Made by a program: the position numbers and the translations under genes
From: AP-15 sp963788085
GTDB taxonomy: Bacteria; Pseudomonadota; Alphaproteobacteria; ATCC43930; CGMCC-115725
Reading direction: 5' to 3'
DNA: 64,000 nucleotides
Assembly: GCA_963788085.1 (NCBI GenBank)
Contig: CAWBFS010000007.1
Coordinates: forward strand, 186,001-250,000
In this document: positions 44,932 through 54,006 of the stretch, in pieces
Position numbering within the stretch: position 1 is the stretch's first letter
How the letters are laid out: each line of letters begins with the position of its first letter
The notes under the pieces: model-generated
Database searches by the model: none
What the model was told of the DNA's origin: nothing
Seen by the model: only the letters and a program-made list of their open reading frames with translations

Positions 44932-45273
44932 GTGGAGGGCAAGAGTTTTCGTCTGGCCGATGAGGTGCGCTATATCCAGCGCCGGGCAGCCGATCACGAC
45001 GGCCGCATCGTTACCCTCGCTCAGCTGGTCCTGTTCTCCACCGAAACCGGCGATGCCTGGCTGCTCGACCCCGCCGATCGGCTCGCGGCAAGGCTGGCTC
45101 GAGACGGGGAGAGCGAACCGATCCACATCGAAGAAAGCGATACCACGTTCGCCATCGGTTGGAAGGGCCGCTATCGCATCGACGGACCGGCGTTCGTCTA
45201 CTCCGATCGCGATACCGGCCGGGTCGCCACCATCCCCGGCTACCCGACCGATAAGCTCAGCCAGATCGCTTGA
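44932..45273 (+). CDS. Small conserved-looking hypothetical protein beside the winged-helix gene
   Basis: A 113-codon frame from a GTG at 44932 encodes a compact mixed protein: DEVRYIQRRAADHDGRIVTL, LFSTETGDAWLLDPADRLAA, then FAIGWKGRYRIDGPAFVYSD and TGRVATIPGYPTDKLSQIA. It has no low-complexity signature, and its codon use looks like real coding sequence. A longer frame upstream (ATG at 44866, GTG at 44854) overlaps the start of the divergent winged-helix gene and adds basic residues of doubtful value. The 64 bp between the two divergent starts would hold shared promoters. It ends 38 bp before the IS701-type stop. The function is unknown. Confidence 0.55.
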   Translation: MEGKSFRLADEVRYIQRRAADHDGRIVTLAQLVLFSTETGDAWLLDPADRLAARLARDGESEPIHIEESDTTFAIGWKGRYRIDGPAFVYSDRDTGRVATIPGYPTDKLSQIA

Positions 45274-45311
45274 GCGGAAAATTTCAAATATCTTTGGCTA
45301 GAATTACTGCG

Positions 45312-46497
45312 TCAGTAATCAGGAATTCTTTGCGTCTTGCGGATGGGCGCATTGCAACAAGGGCACCTCGGGAGGGTTCTGGCGAGCGCGACGATGAGCC
45401 GTCTGCGCACCGTCGCGATCGAGTTGGGGATGTGCCGTTCGGGTCGGATCGGCGGCGCCTCTGGGTCGGTAACCCTGGGGAATGGCAGATCGCGAGAGCG
45501 GCGCGGAGAAGGCTGGTCCTGAGGGGGGAAGGGCGCCGCGTTCGGCGATCAGAAAGCCGTAGGCGGCGATACAGAGCGAGGCATGGTGGTGGAAGCCGCG
45601 CCACCCGCGCCCTTCATAGTCACCAAGGCCGAGTTCCTGCTTGAGCTCCTGATAATCGCGCTCGATCCGCCAGCGCAATTTGGCCCGGTCGACCAGCCGA
45701 TCCAAGGCAATATCCTCGGACAAGGTGGCCAACCAATACTTGGTCGGCTCGGCTTCCTCCTCTGGCCATTCGATCAGCAGCCACTCTTCGGCGCGCGGCT
45801 GGCTCAGGTTCGTATCCCGATGCGCGGGGCGCACCCGCTGACGGGCAAAACGCGAGGCGAGCCACTCCGCACTTCCCTCACGCCAGGTGACTGTTTGCCA
45901 CGCCTCTTTCGCCAGGTTGCAAGCAAGCGCCTTGACGCCGATCGGCTGATGCTCGCCGTCGCGTTGGAGCCGGGTCTGTGGTCGTCCGCGCCCCGCTCGG
46001 GTCGGTGGCAGCAAAGGTGCCGCGCCCGCTGGCCAGACCGTGGTTGTGACCGCGATCCCGGCCACATAGCTCATGCCCAGCGCGGTGATCGCCGTTCGCC
46101 GCTCGCTGTCGTTGCCGTAACCGGCATCCATCAGCACGACCCCCTCAGGCAACCCCGCCGCGCGCGCTGCCTTGATCTGCTCCAGAGCGATCTCCGGCTT
46201 GGTTTGGAAGGCGATCGCCTCCGGCACCTTGGCCTTGCGCCGGAGGTCCTGATCCTTCGCCCAATCCTCACGAAGATAGAGCCGATAGGCCACTGGCAGG
46301 CTGGCATCGCGGTTGGCCAGCGACAGCGTCACCGCCACCTGACAGTTATCCGGCTTGCGGAGTTGGCCGCAATATTGGCGGGTCACCCCGACCGAGTGCC
46401 GTCCTTTCTTGGGAAAGCCGGTGTAGGACCCATCGGTTAAGGCGACGTCAACGCATCGTCTGAACGCTCCGCACTGATCTCGGCAGAACTCTTGCAC
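45312..46497 (-). pseudogene. IS701-family transposase remnant
   Basis: This is a DDE transposase of the IS701/IS4 superfamily. The readable part begins abruptly: TDGSYTGFPKKGRHSVGVTR replaces the expected N-terminal 100 or so residues and the paired acidic residues before TGFPKKG. The rest matches well: GQLRKPDNCQVAVTLSLANR, GVVLMDAGYGNDSERR (second catalytic Asp), EEWLLIEWPEEEAEPTKYWL and LRWRIERDYQELKQELGLG (catalytic Glu). Near 45440-45455 a one-base shift moves the C-terminus to PERHIPNSIATVRRRLIVAL and LPRCPCCNAPIRKT, ending at 45312. It is N-terminally truncated and frameshifted, and lacks a convincing first catalytic Asp, so it is dead. It borders rimP. Confidence 0.82.
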
Positions 46498-46560
46498 AGT
46501 GAGGGCGCTTCACTATATCGTAAAAGTCCATAGGGTCCGTCTTGCGGGCCGCATTGCGGG

Positions 46561-46582
46561 GTGGGCCGACGGCCCACTTTTT
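46561..46582 (+). terminator. Intrinsic-terminator-like hairpin in the rimP leader
   Basis: GTGGGCC (46561-46567) and GGCCCAC (46571-46577) pair around a GAC loop and are followed at once by TTTTT. It lies about 100 bp upstream of the rimP start and in the same direction. It could be the terminator of an upstream transcript, or an attenuator like those described in rimP leaders of other proteobacteria. Confidence 0.7.
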
Positions 46583-46680
46583 GTTATGGCCGGCGGTTTC
46601 GGGGGAGGCGCCGAACTCCTCCTCCGGCTGGGCTGCGTCACTCCGCCGGGGAATTTTTGGGTCAGGAGAGGTCGGGGTTC

Positions 46681-47181
46681 TTGGTCGACACCACCCGTAT
46701 CGCGCAGGCGGTCGAGCCCTCGCTCGGGGCGATGGGCTATCGCCTCGTTCGGGTGGTCATCACCAGCGGCCGCCGGCCGACGCTCCAGGTGATGGCCGAG
46801 CGGCTCGATGACCAGCCGATGACAGTCGAGGATTGCGCGCAGATCAGCCACTCGGTCTCGGCCATTCTCGACGTCGCCGATCCGATCGCCGGCGCCTATA
46901 TGCTCGAGATCAGCTCGCCGGGCATCGATCGTCCGCTGGTTCGCGCCGAAGACTACGATCGGTTCAGCGGGTTCGAAGCGCGGATCGAGCTCGCCCGGCC
47001 GATGGAGGGACGCAAGCGCTTCCGCGGCCGGCTGCTCGGCACCGCGGCCGAGAGCGTGCGTCTGGCCACCGAGACGGGCGAGGTGAAATTGCCGCTCGCC
47101 GAAGTTGCGCGAGCAAAACTAATCCTCACCGATGACCTGATCGATGCGGCGCGGCGCGCCCCGCCGCGCCAAACCCACTGA
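46681..47181 (+). CDS. rimP: Ribosome maturation factor RimP
   Basis: RimP assists 30S subunit maturation. From the TTG at 46681 (VDTTRIAQAVEPSLGAMGYR) it has 166 residues. It has the usual two domains: the N-terminal domain with VVITSGRRPTLQVMAERLDD and the signature YMLEISSPGIDRPLVRAEDY, then the C-terminal SH3-like domain FRGRLLGTAAESVRLATETG. An AGGAGAGG-type ribosome-binding site lies upstream of the TTG. Longer in-frame starts add a non-conserved tail. It is the first gene of the rimP-nusA-ylxR-infB-rbfA-truB-rpsO-pnp operon and the first intact gene after the mobile cluster. Confidence 0.92.
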   Translation: MVDTTRIAQAVEPSLGAMGYRLVRVVITSGRRPTLQVMAERLDDQPMTVEDCAQISHSVSAILDVADPIAGAYMLEISSPGIDRPLVRAEDYDRFSGFEARIELARPMEGRKRFRGRLLGTAAESVRLATETGEVKLPLAEVARAKLILTDDLIDAARRAPPRQTH

Positions 47182-47201
47182 CACCCAGATTCGAGAACAC
47201 G

Positions 47202-48756
47202 ATGGAAAGCACCGTCACCTATGCCCGCCCGGAACTGCTGCAGGTCGCCGATACCGTCGCGCGCGACAAGGGGATCGACCGCGACGAAGTCTTGGAGGCG
47301 ATGGAGCAGGCGATTCAGAAGGCGGGCCGCTCCAAATACGGCCAGGATTACGATATCCGCGCCGAAATCGACCGCAACAGCGGCGAGATCCGGCTGCTGC
47401 GCTTTCGTGAGGTGGCCGATGTCGTCGAAAACGAGGCGACGCAGATTCCGCTGGCGGATGCTCAGCGCTTGAACCCCGAGGCCGAGATCGGCGATTTCAT
47501 CACCGACCCGCTGCCGCCGATCGATTTTGGCCGCATCGCCGCGCAGACGGCAAAACAGGTGATCGTGCAAAAGGTCCGCGACGCCGAGCGCCAGCGGCAA
47601 TTCCTCGAATTCAAGGACCGGGTCGGCGAGATCGTCAACGGGCTTGTGAAGCGCGTCGAATTCGGCAACGTCGTCGTCGATCTCGGGCGCGCCGAGGCAA
47701 TGCTGCGCCGCGACGAGCTCTTGCCGCGCGAAAGTTTCCGCCAGGGCGAGCGGGTGCGCTCCTTTGTCTACGATGTCCGCCAGGAGCCGCGCGGCCCGCA
47801 GATCTTTCTGTCGCGCACCCACCCGCAATTCATGGCAAAGCTGTTCGCGCAGGAAGTCCCGGAGATCTACGACGGGATAATCGAGATCAAGGCAGTGGCC
47901 CGCGACCCCGGCAGCCGCGCCAAGATTGCGGTCATTTCGCGCGACAGCGGCATCGATCCGGTCGGCGCTTGCGTCGGGATGCGCGGCAGCCGGGTCCAGG
48001 CTGTCGTCGGCGAGTTGCAAGGAGAAAAGATCGACATCATTCCCTGGTCGTCCGATCCGGCGACTTTCGTGGTCAATGCGCTGGCCCCGGCCGAGGTCGC
48101 CAAAGTGGTGATGGACGAGGAGCAGCGCCGCGTCGAAGTCGTGGTGCCCGACGATCAGCTGAGCCTGGCTATCGGACGGCGCGGACAGAATGTCCGCCTC
48201 GGCTCGCAGCTCACCGGATGGGACATCGACATTTTGACCGAGGCCGAGGAGTCGGAGCGGCGGACGGAAGAGTTCCGTAGCCGCAGCCAGATGTTCATCG
48301 ATGCCCTCGACATCGATGACGTGATCGCCCATCTGCTGGTTACCGAAGGGTTTACCTCGCTCGAAGAAGTGGCTTACGTGGCGTTGGAGGACCTTGCAGA
48401 TATCGAAGGGTTCGACGCCGATGTGGCCGCGGAACTGCAGGAGCGCGCTCGAGTATCGCTCGAACGCCGCGACCGGGAGTACGAGGAGCGGCGCCGCGAA
48501 CTCGGGGTCAGCGACGAGCTCGTCGAATTCGAGCAATTGACCCCGGGCATGCTCGTCGCTCTCGGTGAAAGCGGGATAAAGACCCTCGATGATTTCGCCG
48601 ATCTTGCCGGCGACGAGCTCGTCGAACTCCTCGAAAAATCCGACAAGGGCGGCTGCCAAGCTCGATCTCGACGTGGCAAACGACCTGATCATGCGGGCCA
48701 GGGCACACTGGTACGCGGACGAAGCAACGCCGGCCAAAACAGGCGCGCAGGAGTAG
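47202..48756 (+). CDS. nusA: Transcription elongation/antitermination factor NusA, frameshifted at the 3' end
   Basis: NusA binds RNA polymerase and modulates pausing, termination and antitermination. The N-terminal domain starts TYARPELLQVADTVARDKGI. The S1 domain lies near FGNVVVDLGRAEAMLRRDEL, then the KH domains with AVISRDSGIDPVGACVGMRG and VVPDDQLSLAIGRRGQNVRL. Two C-terminal helical repeats follow (SLEEVAYVALEDLADIEGFD and LDDFADLAGDELVELLEK). Near 48646-48653 an extra base moves the frame. The correct one reads AAKLDLDVANDLIMRARAHW, then YADEATPAKTGAQE, and stops at 48756. Read literally, the frame continues through the ylxR gene and gives a 759-residue fusion. The essential nature of nusA argues for a sequence error. 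Confidence 0.92.
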
Positions 48757-48785
48757 GCGCGACGGGCAATATCGAAAACGCCGCG

Positions 48786-48830
48786 GCCGTTCGGGGCGAT
48801 GCCGTTCGGGGTGATGCCGTTCGGGTCGAT
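48786..48830 (+). repeat. Three tandem 15 bp repeats at the ylxR start
   Basis: GCCGTTCGGGGCGAT, GCCGTTCGGGGTGAT and GCCGTTCGGGTCGAT follow one another exactly. Each unit boundary creates an ATG (48799, 48814, 48829), so the repeat number may shift the apparent ylxR start without changing frame. Confidence 0.85.
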
Positions 48831-49481
48831 GAGGGCCCCGCGAAGACCGGCCCACACCGCCGCTGCATCGCAACCGGTGAAATCGCCGATCGTGCGCGGT
48901 TATTGCGCTTTGTCCTGGGCCCGGGCGGAGAGATCGTGCCTGACGTGGCCGCCAATCTGCCGGGCAGAGGTCTGTGGTTGACGCCGCGCCGCGATGTACT
49001 CGAACGGGCTGTCGCGAAGCGGCTTTTTGCACGCGCTGCGCGCCGGCCGGTCACCCTGCCGCCGGGGCTTGCAGATCGCGTCGAAGCCCTGCTTGCACAG
49101 CGCTGCTGCGATGCCATCGGGCTCGCCCGCCGCTCCGGTCTCGCGTTTGCCGGTTTCGAGAAGGTCGGCGAGGCCGTCCGCGCCGGCAAGGTTGGCCTGC
49201 TGCTGTCGGCGCTGGACGGAGCCGCGGGCGGACGGAATAAAATTCGCGCGCTCGGGCGCGACCTGCCGCTTGCAGCCGTGCTGACCGCGGAAGAGATGGG
49301 CGGAGTATTCGGGCGCGATCATGTGGTACACGTGGCGCTCGGCGGTGGCCGGCTGAGCAGCCGGTTGCTCGCCGATGCGGAAAAGATCGCCGGCTTCCGC
49401 CCTGGAGCGCTAGTCGATCGAGGGGCGGAACCCGCCGCATCGCGGCGGGTGCAGCACGATGACGGTATTGGAACGAGATGA
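48799..49481 (+). CDS. ylxR: YlxR/L7Ae-like RNA-binding protein (DUF448)
   Basis: This is a YlxR-type nucleic-acid-binding protein encoded between nusA and infB, with a second ribosomal L7Ae-like domain as in other alphaproteobacteria. The YlxR domain reads TGPHRRCIATGEIADRARLL, RFVLGPGGEIVPDVAANLPG and RGLWLTPRRDVLERAVAKRL. The second domain contains AIGLARRSGLAFAGFEKVGE and AVRAGKVGLLLSALDGAAGG. No start codon lies in the coding frame after the nusA stop. The ATGs at 48799, 48814 and 48829 are one frame away, so a further one-base shift just after 48831 is likely. Its stop overlaps the infB start (ATGA). Confidence 0.85.
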
Positions 49482-52120
49482 GCGACGCGAACGAGCAAGA
49501 GCAGAACACGACGGAACAAGAGCAGAAACGGCCGCTGACGCTCGGCCGTAGCAGCGGCCGGCTGGAGCTTCGCAAACCCGCCGAGACGGCGCAGGTGCGC
49601 CAGAGTTTCTCGCACGGACGCTCGAAGACCGTCACCGTCGAGGTGCGCAAGAAACGCGTGATCAGCCCGGGGTTGGCCGACGCCGGCCGGACCGAGGCGT
49701 CGCCGGCGGTCGCGCGCGAGCAATCGGCGCCGCATCCGGCAGCGGCAGAGCCGGCGCGCCGCCCTGTCGTCATTGCCCGCTCGCTTACTGCGGAGGAGCG
49801 GGCAGGACGCACCCGCGCCGTGCAGGATGCCCGCAAGGCGGACGAGGAAGCGCGCCGCCTGGCCGCTCTCGCCGAGGCGGATCGGCGCCGACAGGAGGAA
49901 GAGCGGGCGGTTCATGAGGCGCGCCAGCGGGCCGAGCAAGAAGCGCGCAGAAAAGTGGAAGAGGAAGAGGCGCGTCGCCGGACTGAAGAGGAGGCTCGCA
50001 AGCGGTCCGAAGAGGAGGCGCAACGGCGCAAAGAGGAAGACTCGCGGCGTGAGGTGGCCGAGCGCGCCGGAAAGGCAGCGGCTGCGAAGGTGGCGGCATT
50101 GGCCGCGGCAGGCAAGGTCGCGGTTCCGGTTGAGGAGGAAGAAGAGTCGGCAATGGCGCCGCGCCGCGGCGCCCGTTCCGAGGTCAAGAAGCCCGTGGCG
50201 CCGGTCCGCCGCGAGGACGCGCGCCGCCGGACCGGAAAAATGACGGTCACGCGCGCCCTCTCTGGCGACGAAGGCGAGCGAATGCGCAGCCTGGCTTCGG
50301 TGCGCCGGGCGAGAGAACGCGAGCGCCTGCGGCTGCATCACGGCGAGCAGGAACAGATCAAGGTCGTCCGCGAAGTCGTCATCCCGGAGACGATAACCGT
50401 CCAGGAATTGGCCAACCGCATGGCCGAACGAGCCGCCGATGTGATCAAAGCGCTGATGCGCATGGGGGTGATGGCGACAATAAACCAGGTCATCGACGCC
50501 GACACCGCCGAGCTGATCGTTACCGAGTTCGGACACCGTCTGCGGCGCGTGTCGGAGGCCGATGTCGAGATCGGCCTACGCGGCGAGGAGGACGAGCCGG
50601 AGGCGCTCGAGCCGCGCGCGCCGGTGGTTACCGTGATGGGTCATGTCGATCACGGCAAAACCTCTCTGCTCGACGCGCTGCGCGAGACCGATGTCGCCGG
50701 CGGCGAAGCCGGCGGCATCACGCAGCATATCGGCGCCTATCTGGTCAGCCTGCGGGGCGGCAAGCAGATCACCTTTATCGATACGCCCGGCCACCAGGCA
50801 TTCACCGCGATGCGCGCTCGCGGCGCCAATGTGACCGATATCGTGGTGCTCGTCGTAGCCGCCGATGACGGCATCATGGAGCAGACTGTCGAAGCAATCC
50901 GTCACGCCAAGGCGGCCCGGGTGCCGATCATCGTCGCCATCAACAAGATGGACAAGCCGGATGCGCGACCCGAACGCGTGCGGCAGGAGCTGCTGCAGCA
51001 CGAGCTGGTCGTCGAGCAGCTCGGCGGCGAGGTGCTCGACGTCGAGGTCTCGGCGCTCAAAAAGACCAACCTCGACAAGCTCGAGGAGGCAATTCTGCTG
51101 CAATCCGAGCTGCTCGATCTCAGGGCCAACCCGAGCCGCTCCGCCGAGGGGGTCGTGCTCGAGGCCAAACTCGAGCGCGGGCGCGGTGCCGTTGCAACCG
51201 TGCTCATCCAGCGCGGCTCGCTGCACGTCGGCGACATCTTTGTCGCAGGCAGCGAATGGGGACGGGTGCGTGCACTGCTCGATGATCGTGGGCAAAACAT
51301 CCTCGAGGCGGGTCCCTCGACGCCGGTCGAGGTGCTGGGGCTCAACGGAACGCCTCTCGCGGGCGACGATTTCGTAGTTGCAGAGAACGAGAGCCGCGCG
51401 CGTGACATCGCCGACTTCCGTCAACGCCGCCGGCGCGATGCAAGTGCTGCAACCGGCTCGCGCGGGACTCTCGAGCAGATGTTCTCGCAAATCGCGGCCG
51501 GTGTGGCGAAAGAATTGCCGGTCGTGGTCAAGTCGGATGTCCAAGGTTCTCTCGAGGCGATCGTCGGCTCGCTCGAAAAATTATCGACGAGCGAAGTCGC
51601 GGTGCGCGTGCTGCACTCGGCCGTCGGCGGCATCAACGAAAGTGACGTGATCCTCGCCAAAGCCTCGAATGCGGTGATTATCGGGTTCAATGTCCGCGCC
51701 AATCCGCAGGCGCGCGAGCTGGCGCGGCGCGACGGTGTCGAGATCCGGTATTACTCGATCATCTACGATCTGATCGACGACATGCGCAAGGCGCTGTCCG
51801 GATTGCTCGCTCCGACATTGCGCGAGCGGCTGCTCGGCAATGCCTCGATCCGCGAAGTGTTCAACATCACCAGGGTCGGAAAAGTCGCCGGCTGCATGGT
51901 TACCGAAGGCAGCGTCCGACGCGGCGCCAAGGTCCGGCTGTTGCGCGATAACGTCGTCATTCACGAAGGCTCGCTGAAGACTTTGAAACGTTTCAAGGAC
52001 GAAGTCCGCGAGGTCAATCAAGGTTACGAGTGCGGCATGGCTTTCGAGAACTATCACGATATCCAGGCGGGGGATGTCATCGAGTGTTTTGAAATAGAGG
52101 AAGTGGCGCGTGCTCTGTAA
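49478..52120 (+). CDS. infB: Translation initiation factor IF-2
   Basis: IF-2 is the GTPase that places initiator fMet-tRNA on the 30S subunit. It has 880 residues and is intact. An N-terminal region with an alanine/glutamate/arginine-rich coiled coil (about residues 105-200) precedes the IF2_N domain (VIPETITVQELANRMAERAA). The G domain has GHVDHGKTSLLDAL (G1), GGITQHIGAY (G2), DTPGHQAFTAM (G3), NKMDKPDA (G4) and SALKKTNL (G5). The C-terminal domains, including ITRVGKVAGCMVTEGSVRRG, bind tRNA. Start and stop couplings place it in the nusA operon. It has no frameshift, although several neighbours do. Confidence 0.97.
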   Translation: MSDANEQEQNTTEQEQKRPLTLGRSSGRLELRKPAETAQVRQSFSHGRSKTVTVEVRKKRVISPGLADAGRTEASPAVAREQSAPHPAAAEPARRPVVIARSLTAEERAGRTRAVQDARKADEEARRLAALAEADRRRQEEERAVHEARQRAEQEARRKVEEEEARRRTEEEARKRSEEEAQRRKEEDSRREVAERAGKAAAAKVAALAAAGKVAVPVEEEEESAMAPRRGARSEVKKPVAPVRREDARRRTGKMTVTRALSGDEGERMRSLASVRRARERERLRLHHGEQEQIKVVREVVIPETITVQELANRMAERAADVIKALMRMGVMATINQVIDADTAELIVTEFGHRLRRVSEADVEIGLRGEEDEPEALEPRAPVVTVMGHVDHGKTSLLDALRETDVAGGEAGGITQHIGAYLVSLRGGKQITFIDTPGHQAFTAMRARGANVTDIVVLVVAADDGIMEQTVEAIRHAKAARVPIIVAINKMDKPDARPERVRQELLQHELVVEQLGGEVLDVEVSALKKTNLDKLEEAILLQSELLDLRANPSRSAEGVVLEAKLERGRGAVATVLIQRGSLHVGDIFVAGSEWGRVRALLDDRGQNILEAGPSTPVEVLGLNGTPLAGDDFVVAENESRARDIADFRQRRRRDASAATGSRGTLEQMFSQIAAGVAKELPVVVKSDVQGSLEAIVGSLEKLSTSEVAVRVLHSAVGGINESDVILAKASNAVIIGFNVRANPQARELARRDGVEIRYYSIIYDLIDDMRKALSGLLAPTLRERLLGNASIREVFNITRVGKVAGCMVTEGSVRRGAKVRLLRDNVVIHEGSLKTLKRFKDEVREVNQGYECGMAFENYHDIQAGDVIECFEIEEVARAL

Positions 52121-52165
52121 CGGCATTCGGGCAGCGCGTGTAAGGCGTGACGCCGTATCAGTGTA

Positions 52166-52617
52166 ATGGCCAAGAAGCGGCACGGCCGGCAGCAATCGCC
52201 TCTCGGCGCCGGGGTCGAGGGAAAAACGAGCCAGCGCCAGCTTCGCGTCGGGGAAGAGCTCCGGCATGCGCTGGCGAGAATTCTGCGCGACGGCGAATGC
52301 CGCGACCCGGTTCTCGACAACGCGAGCATAACCGTCACGGAAGTCAGGATGAGCCCTGATTTGCGCAACGCGACCGCGTTCGTCATGCCGCTCGCCGGAA
52401 CGAACGCAACCGAGGTGGTCGCGGGCCTGGAGCGGAGCGCCACTTTCCTCAAAGGGCTCGTCGCGCGGGAAGTTCAATTCGCAACACGCCGAACCTTGTA
52501 TTCGCGCTCGACGATACCTTCGATCGGGCCGACCGGATCTCCGCCTTGCTGACGCGGCCGGAGGTGGCGCGTGACCTGAGGCCGCAGGCCGCCGAGGACG
52601 GAGGCGATGACGAGTAA
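52166..52617 (+). CDS. rbfA: Ribosome-binding factor A, frameshifted
   Basis: RbfA is a cold-shock 30S maturation factor that binds 16S rRNA. The KH-like domain starts QRQLRVGEELRHALARILRD. ITVTEVRMSPDLRNATAFVM and LAGTNATEVVAGLERSATFL follow. A one-base loss near 52472-52485 moves the frame: the family end continues RNTPNLVFALDDTFDRADRI, then SALLTRPEVARDL, and stops at 52617. The end overlaps the truB start by 11 bp, as expected of the operon. The literal frame ends early at 52552 with nonsense residues. Confidence 0.88.
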
Positions 52618-53522
52618 TGGCGGTCTCGACGGCTGGCTCGTCGTCGACAAGCCGCTCGGTCTCAGCTCGAACCGTGTCGTCGAGCTGGTTCGCCGCCGGA
52701 CCGGCGGGAAGGTCGGACACGCGGGCACTCTCGACCCGCTCGCGACGGGGGTGTTGCCGATCGCCCTCGGCGAAGCGACCAAAACGACCGCTTATGCGAT
52801 GTCCGGCCGCAAACGCTACCGCTTTCGCATCCGCTGGGGTATCGCCCGCGCAACCGACGACCGAGAGGGCGAGATCACCGGCAAATCCCCGAGGAGGCCG
52901 AGCCGCGAGGCGATCGAGGCGATCCTCCCCACTTTTACCGGTACCGTTCTGCAACGGCCGCCGCCCTATTCGGCGATCAAGATCAATGGGCGACGCGCTT
53001 ATGAACTCGCCAGGATCGGCGAACTGCCCACGCCACCGGCGCGGCCGGTGGAAATTGCCGAGTTGCGCCTCACCGCAATCCCCGATCGGGACCATGCCGA
53101 TTGCGAGGCGCTCGTCGGCAAGGGAACTTATATTCGCGCACTGGCGCGCGATCTCGGCGCAGGCCTCGGGACGCTTGCTCACATCGCCGAACTGCGCCGC
53201 CTTTCGGTGGGCCGCTTCACGGAAAGCCAAGCGATACCACTGGATTCCATCGCCGAGCGTGGGCATATAGCAACGGATTGCGGATTTCTGCTTCCGATCG
53301 AGACTGGGCTGGACGACATCCCGGCTTTTGTCTTGACCGGAGCCGAGGCTGCTCGACTGAGTAGCGGGCAGAGGGTGACGCCGGGCGAACCCGGTGCGGT
53401 GGCGCGTCTCGACCGGCTCGGGGACAGCAGCGGTCATCGGCGCTTGGCACAGTCAGGCTCTGGTTGCGCTGGCCCGGATCGAAGACGGCGGCCTTCGCCC
53501 GATACGGGTCATCAATCGCTGA
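52607..53522 (+). CDS. truB: tRNA pseudouridine55 synthase TruB, frameshifted near the end
   Basis: TruB isomerises U55 in the T-loop of tRNAs. The N-terminus reads GWLVVDKPLGLSSNRVVELV. The catalytic domain has KVGHAGTLDPLATGVLPIAL with the catalytic Asp, and PPPYSAIKINGRRAYELAR. GKGTYIRALARDLG is also conserved. At the C-terminus an extra G near 53420-53424 shifts the frame. The correct one reads LGTAAVIGAWHSQALVALAR and IEDGGLRPIRVINR, with a stop at 53522, 15 bp before rpsO. The catalytic domain itself is intact, so even the literal product might fold. Confidence 0.9.
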
Positions 53523-53537
53523 AGGGAAACGGAACCG

Positions 53538-53807
53538 ATGTCGATCACTGCCGACCGTAAACAAGCGCTCATCACCGAATACGGCGCAAAGGAGGGCGAC
53601 ACCGGGTCACCCGAGGTCCAGGTTGCCATCCTCAGCGAGCGAATTCGCAATCTCACCGGCCACCTGTCGACCCATAAGAAGGATTTCCATTCACGGCGTG
53701 GCCTTCTCGTCATGGTCGGCCAGCGGCGCCGGTTATTGGATTATCTCAAGCGATCGAGCGTGGGACGTTACGAAACCTTGATCGGGCGTCTCGGGTTGCG
53801 CCGCTGA
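53538..53807 (+). CDS. rpsO: 30S ribosomal protein S15
   Basis: S15 binds 16S rRNA at the central domain. It has 89 residues, exactly the usual length. MSITADRKQALITEYGAKEG is followed by TGSPEVQVAILSERIRNLTG, HLSTHKKDFHSRRGLLVMVG and RRRLLDYLKRSSVGRYETLI. It is intact. The gene lies between truB and pnp, the conserved order in which RNase III processing of the rpsO-pnp transcript is known in Escherichia coli. Confidence 0.97.
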   Translation: MSITADRKQALITEYGAKEGDTGSPEVQVAILSERIRNLTGHLSTHKKDFHSRRGLLVMVGQRRRLLDYLKRSSVGRYETLIGRLGLRR

Positions 53808-53902
53808 GCCGACGAAAGGAAGCCGAGATCACGCCGGTGAACGAAGTGTCTGCCGCGTGCGCTGCGGCGCGCCAATGAATTGCCCCGTTTTTGTTTATCG
53901 AG

Positions 53903-53927
53903 AGCTCCGCATCGCTGTGCGGGAGCT
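53903..53927 (+). promoter_or_regulatory. Leader hairpin upstream of pnp
   Basis: AGCTCCGCA (53903-53911) pairs with TGCGGGAGCT (53918-53927), with one bulged base and a 6-base loop. It lies about 80 bp before the pnp start in the 199 bp rpsO-pnp gap. Its place matches the RNase III-cleaved hairpin that mediates pnp autoregulation in enterobacteria; that function here is inference. Confidence 0.55.
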
Positions 53928-54006
53928 GGTCTTACGGCTGACGGTCCGGGCGCTCGGGGCGCCGAACCAAACCGTCGCCCAAATTTTCCGAAAAGGATGA
54001 TACCGA

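Noticed and set aside
47202..49481. A natural NusA-YlxR fusion protein
   Set aside because: The conserved NusA C-terminal tail and stop are readable in another frame from about 48650 to 48756, so the fusion arises from a one-base shift.
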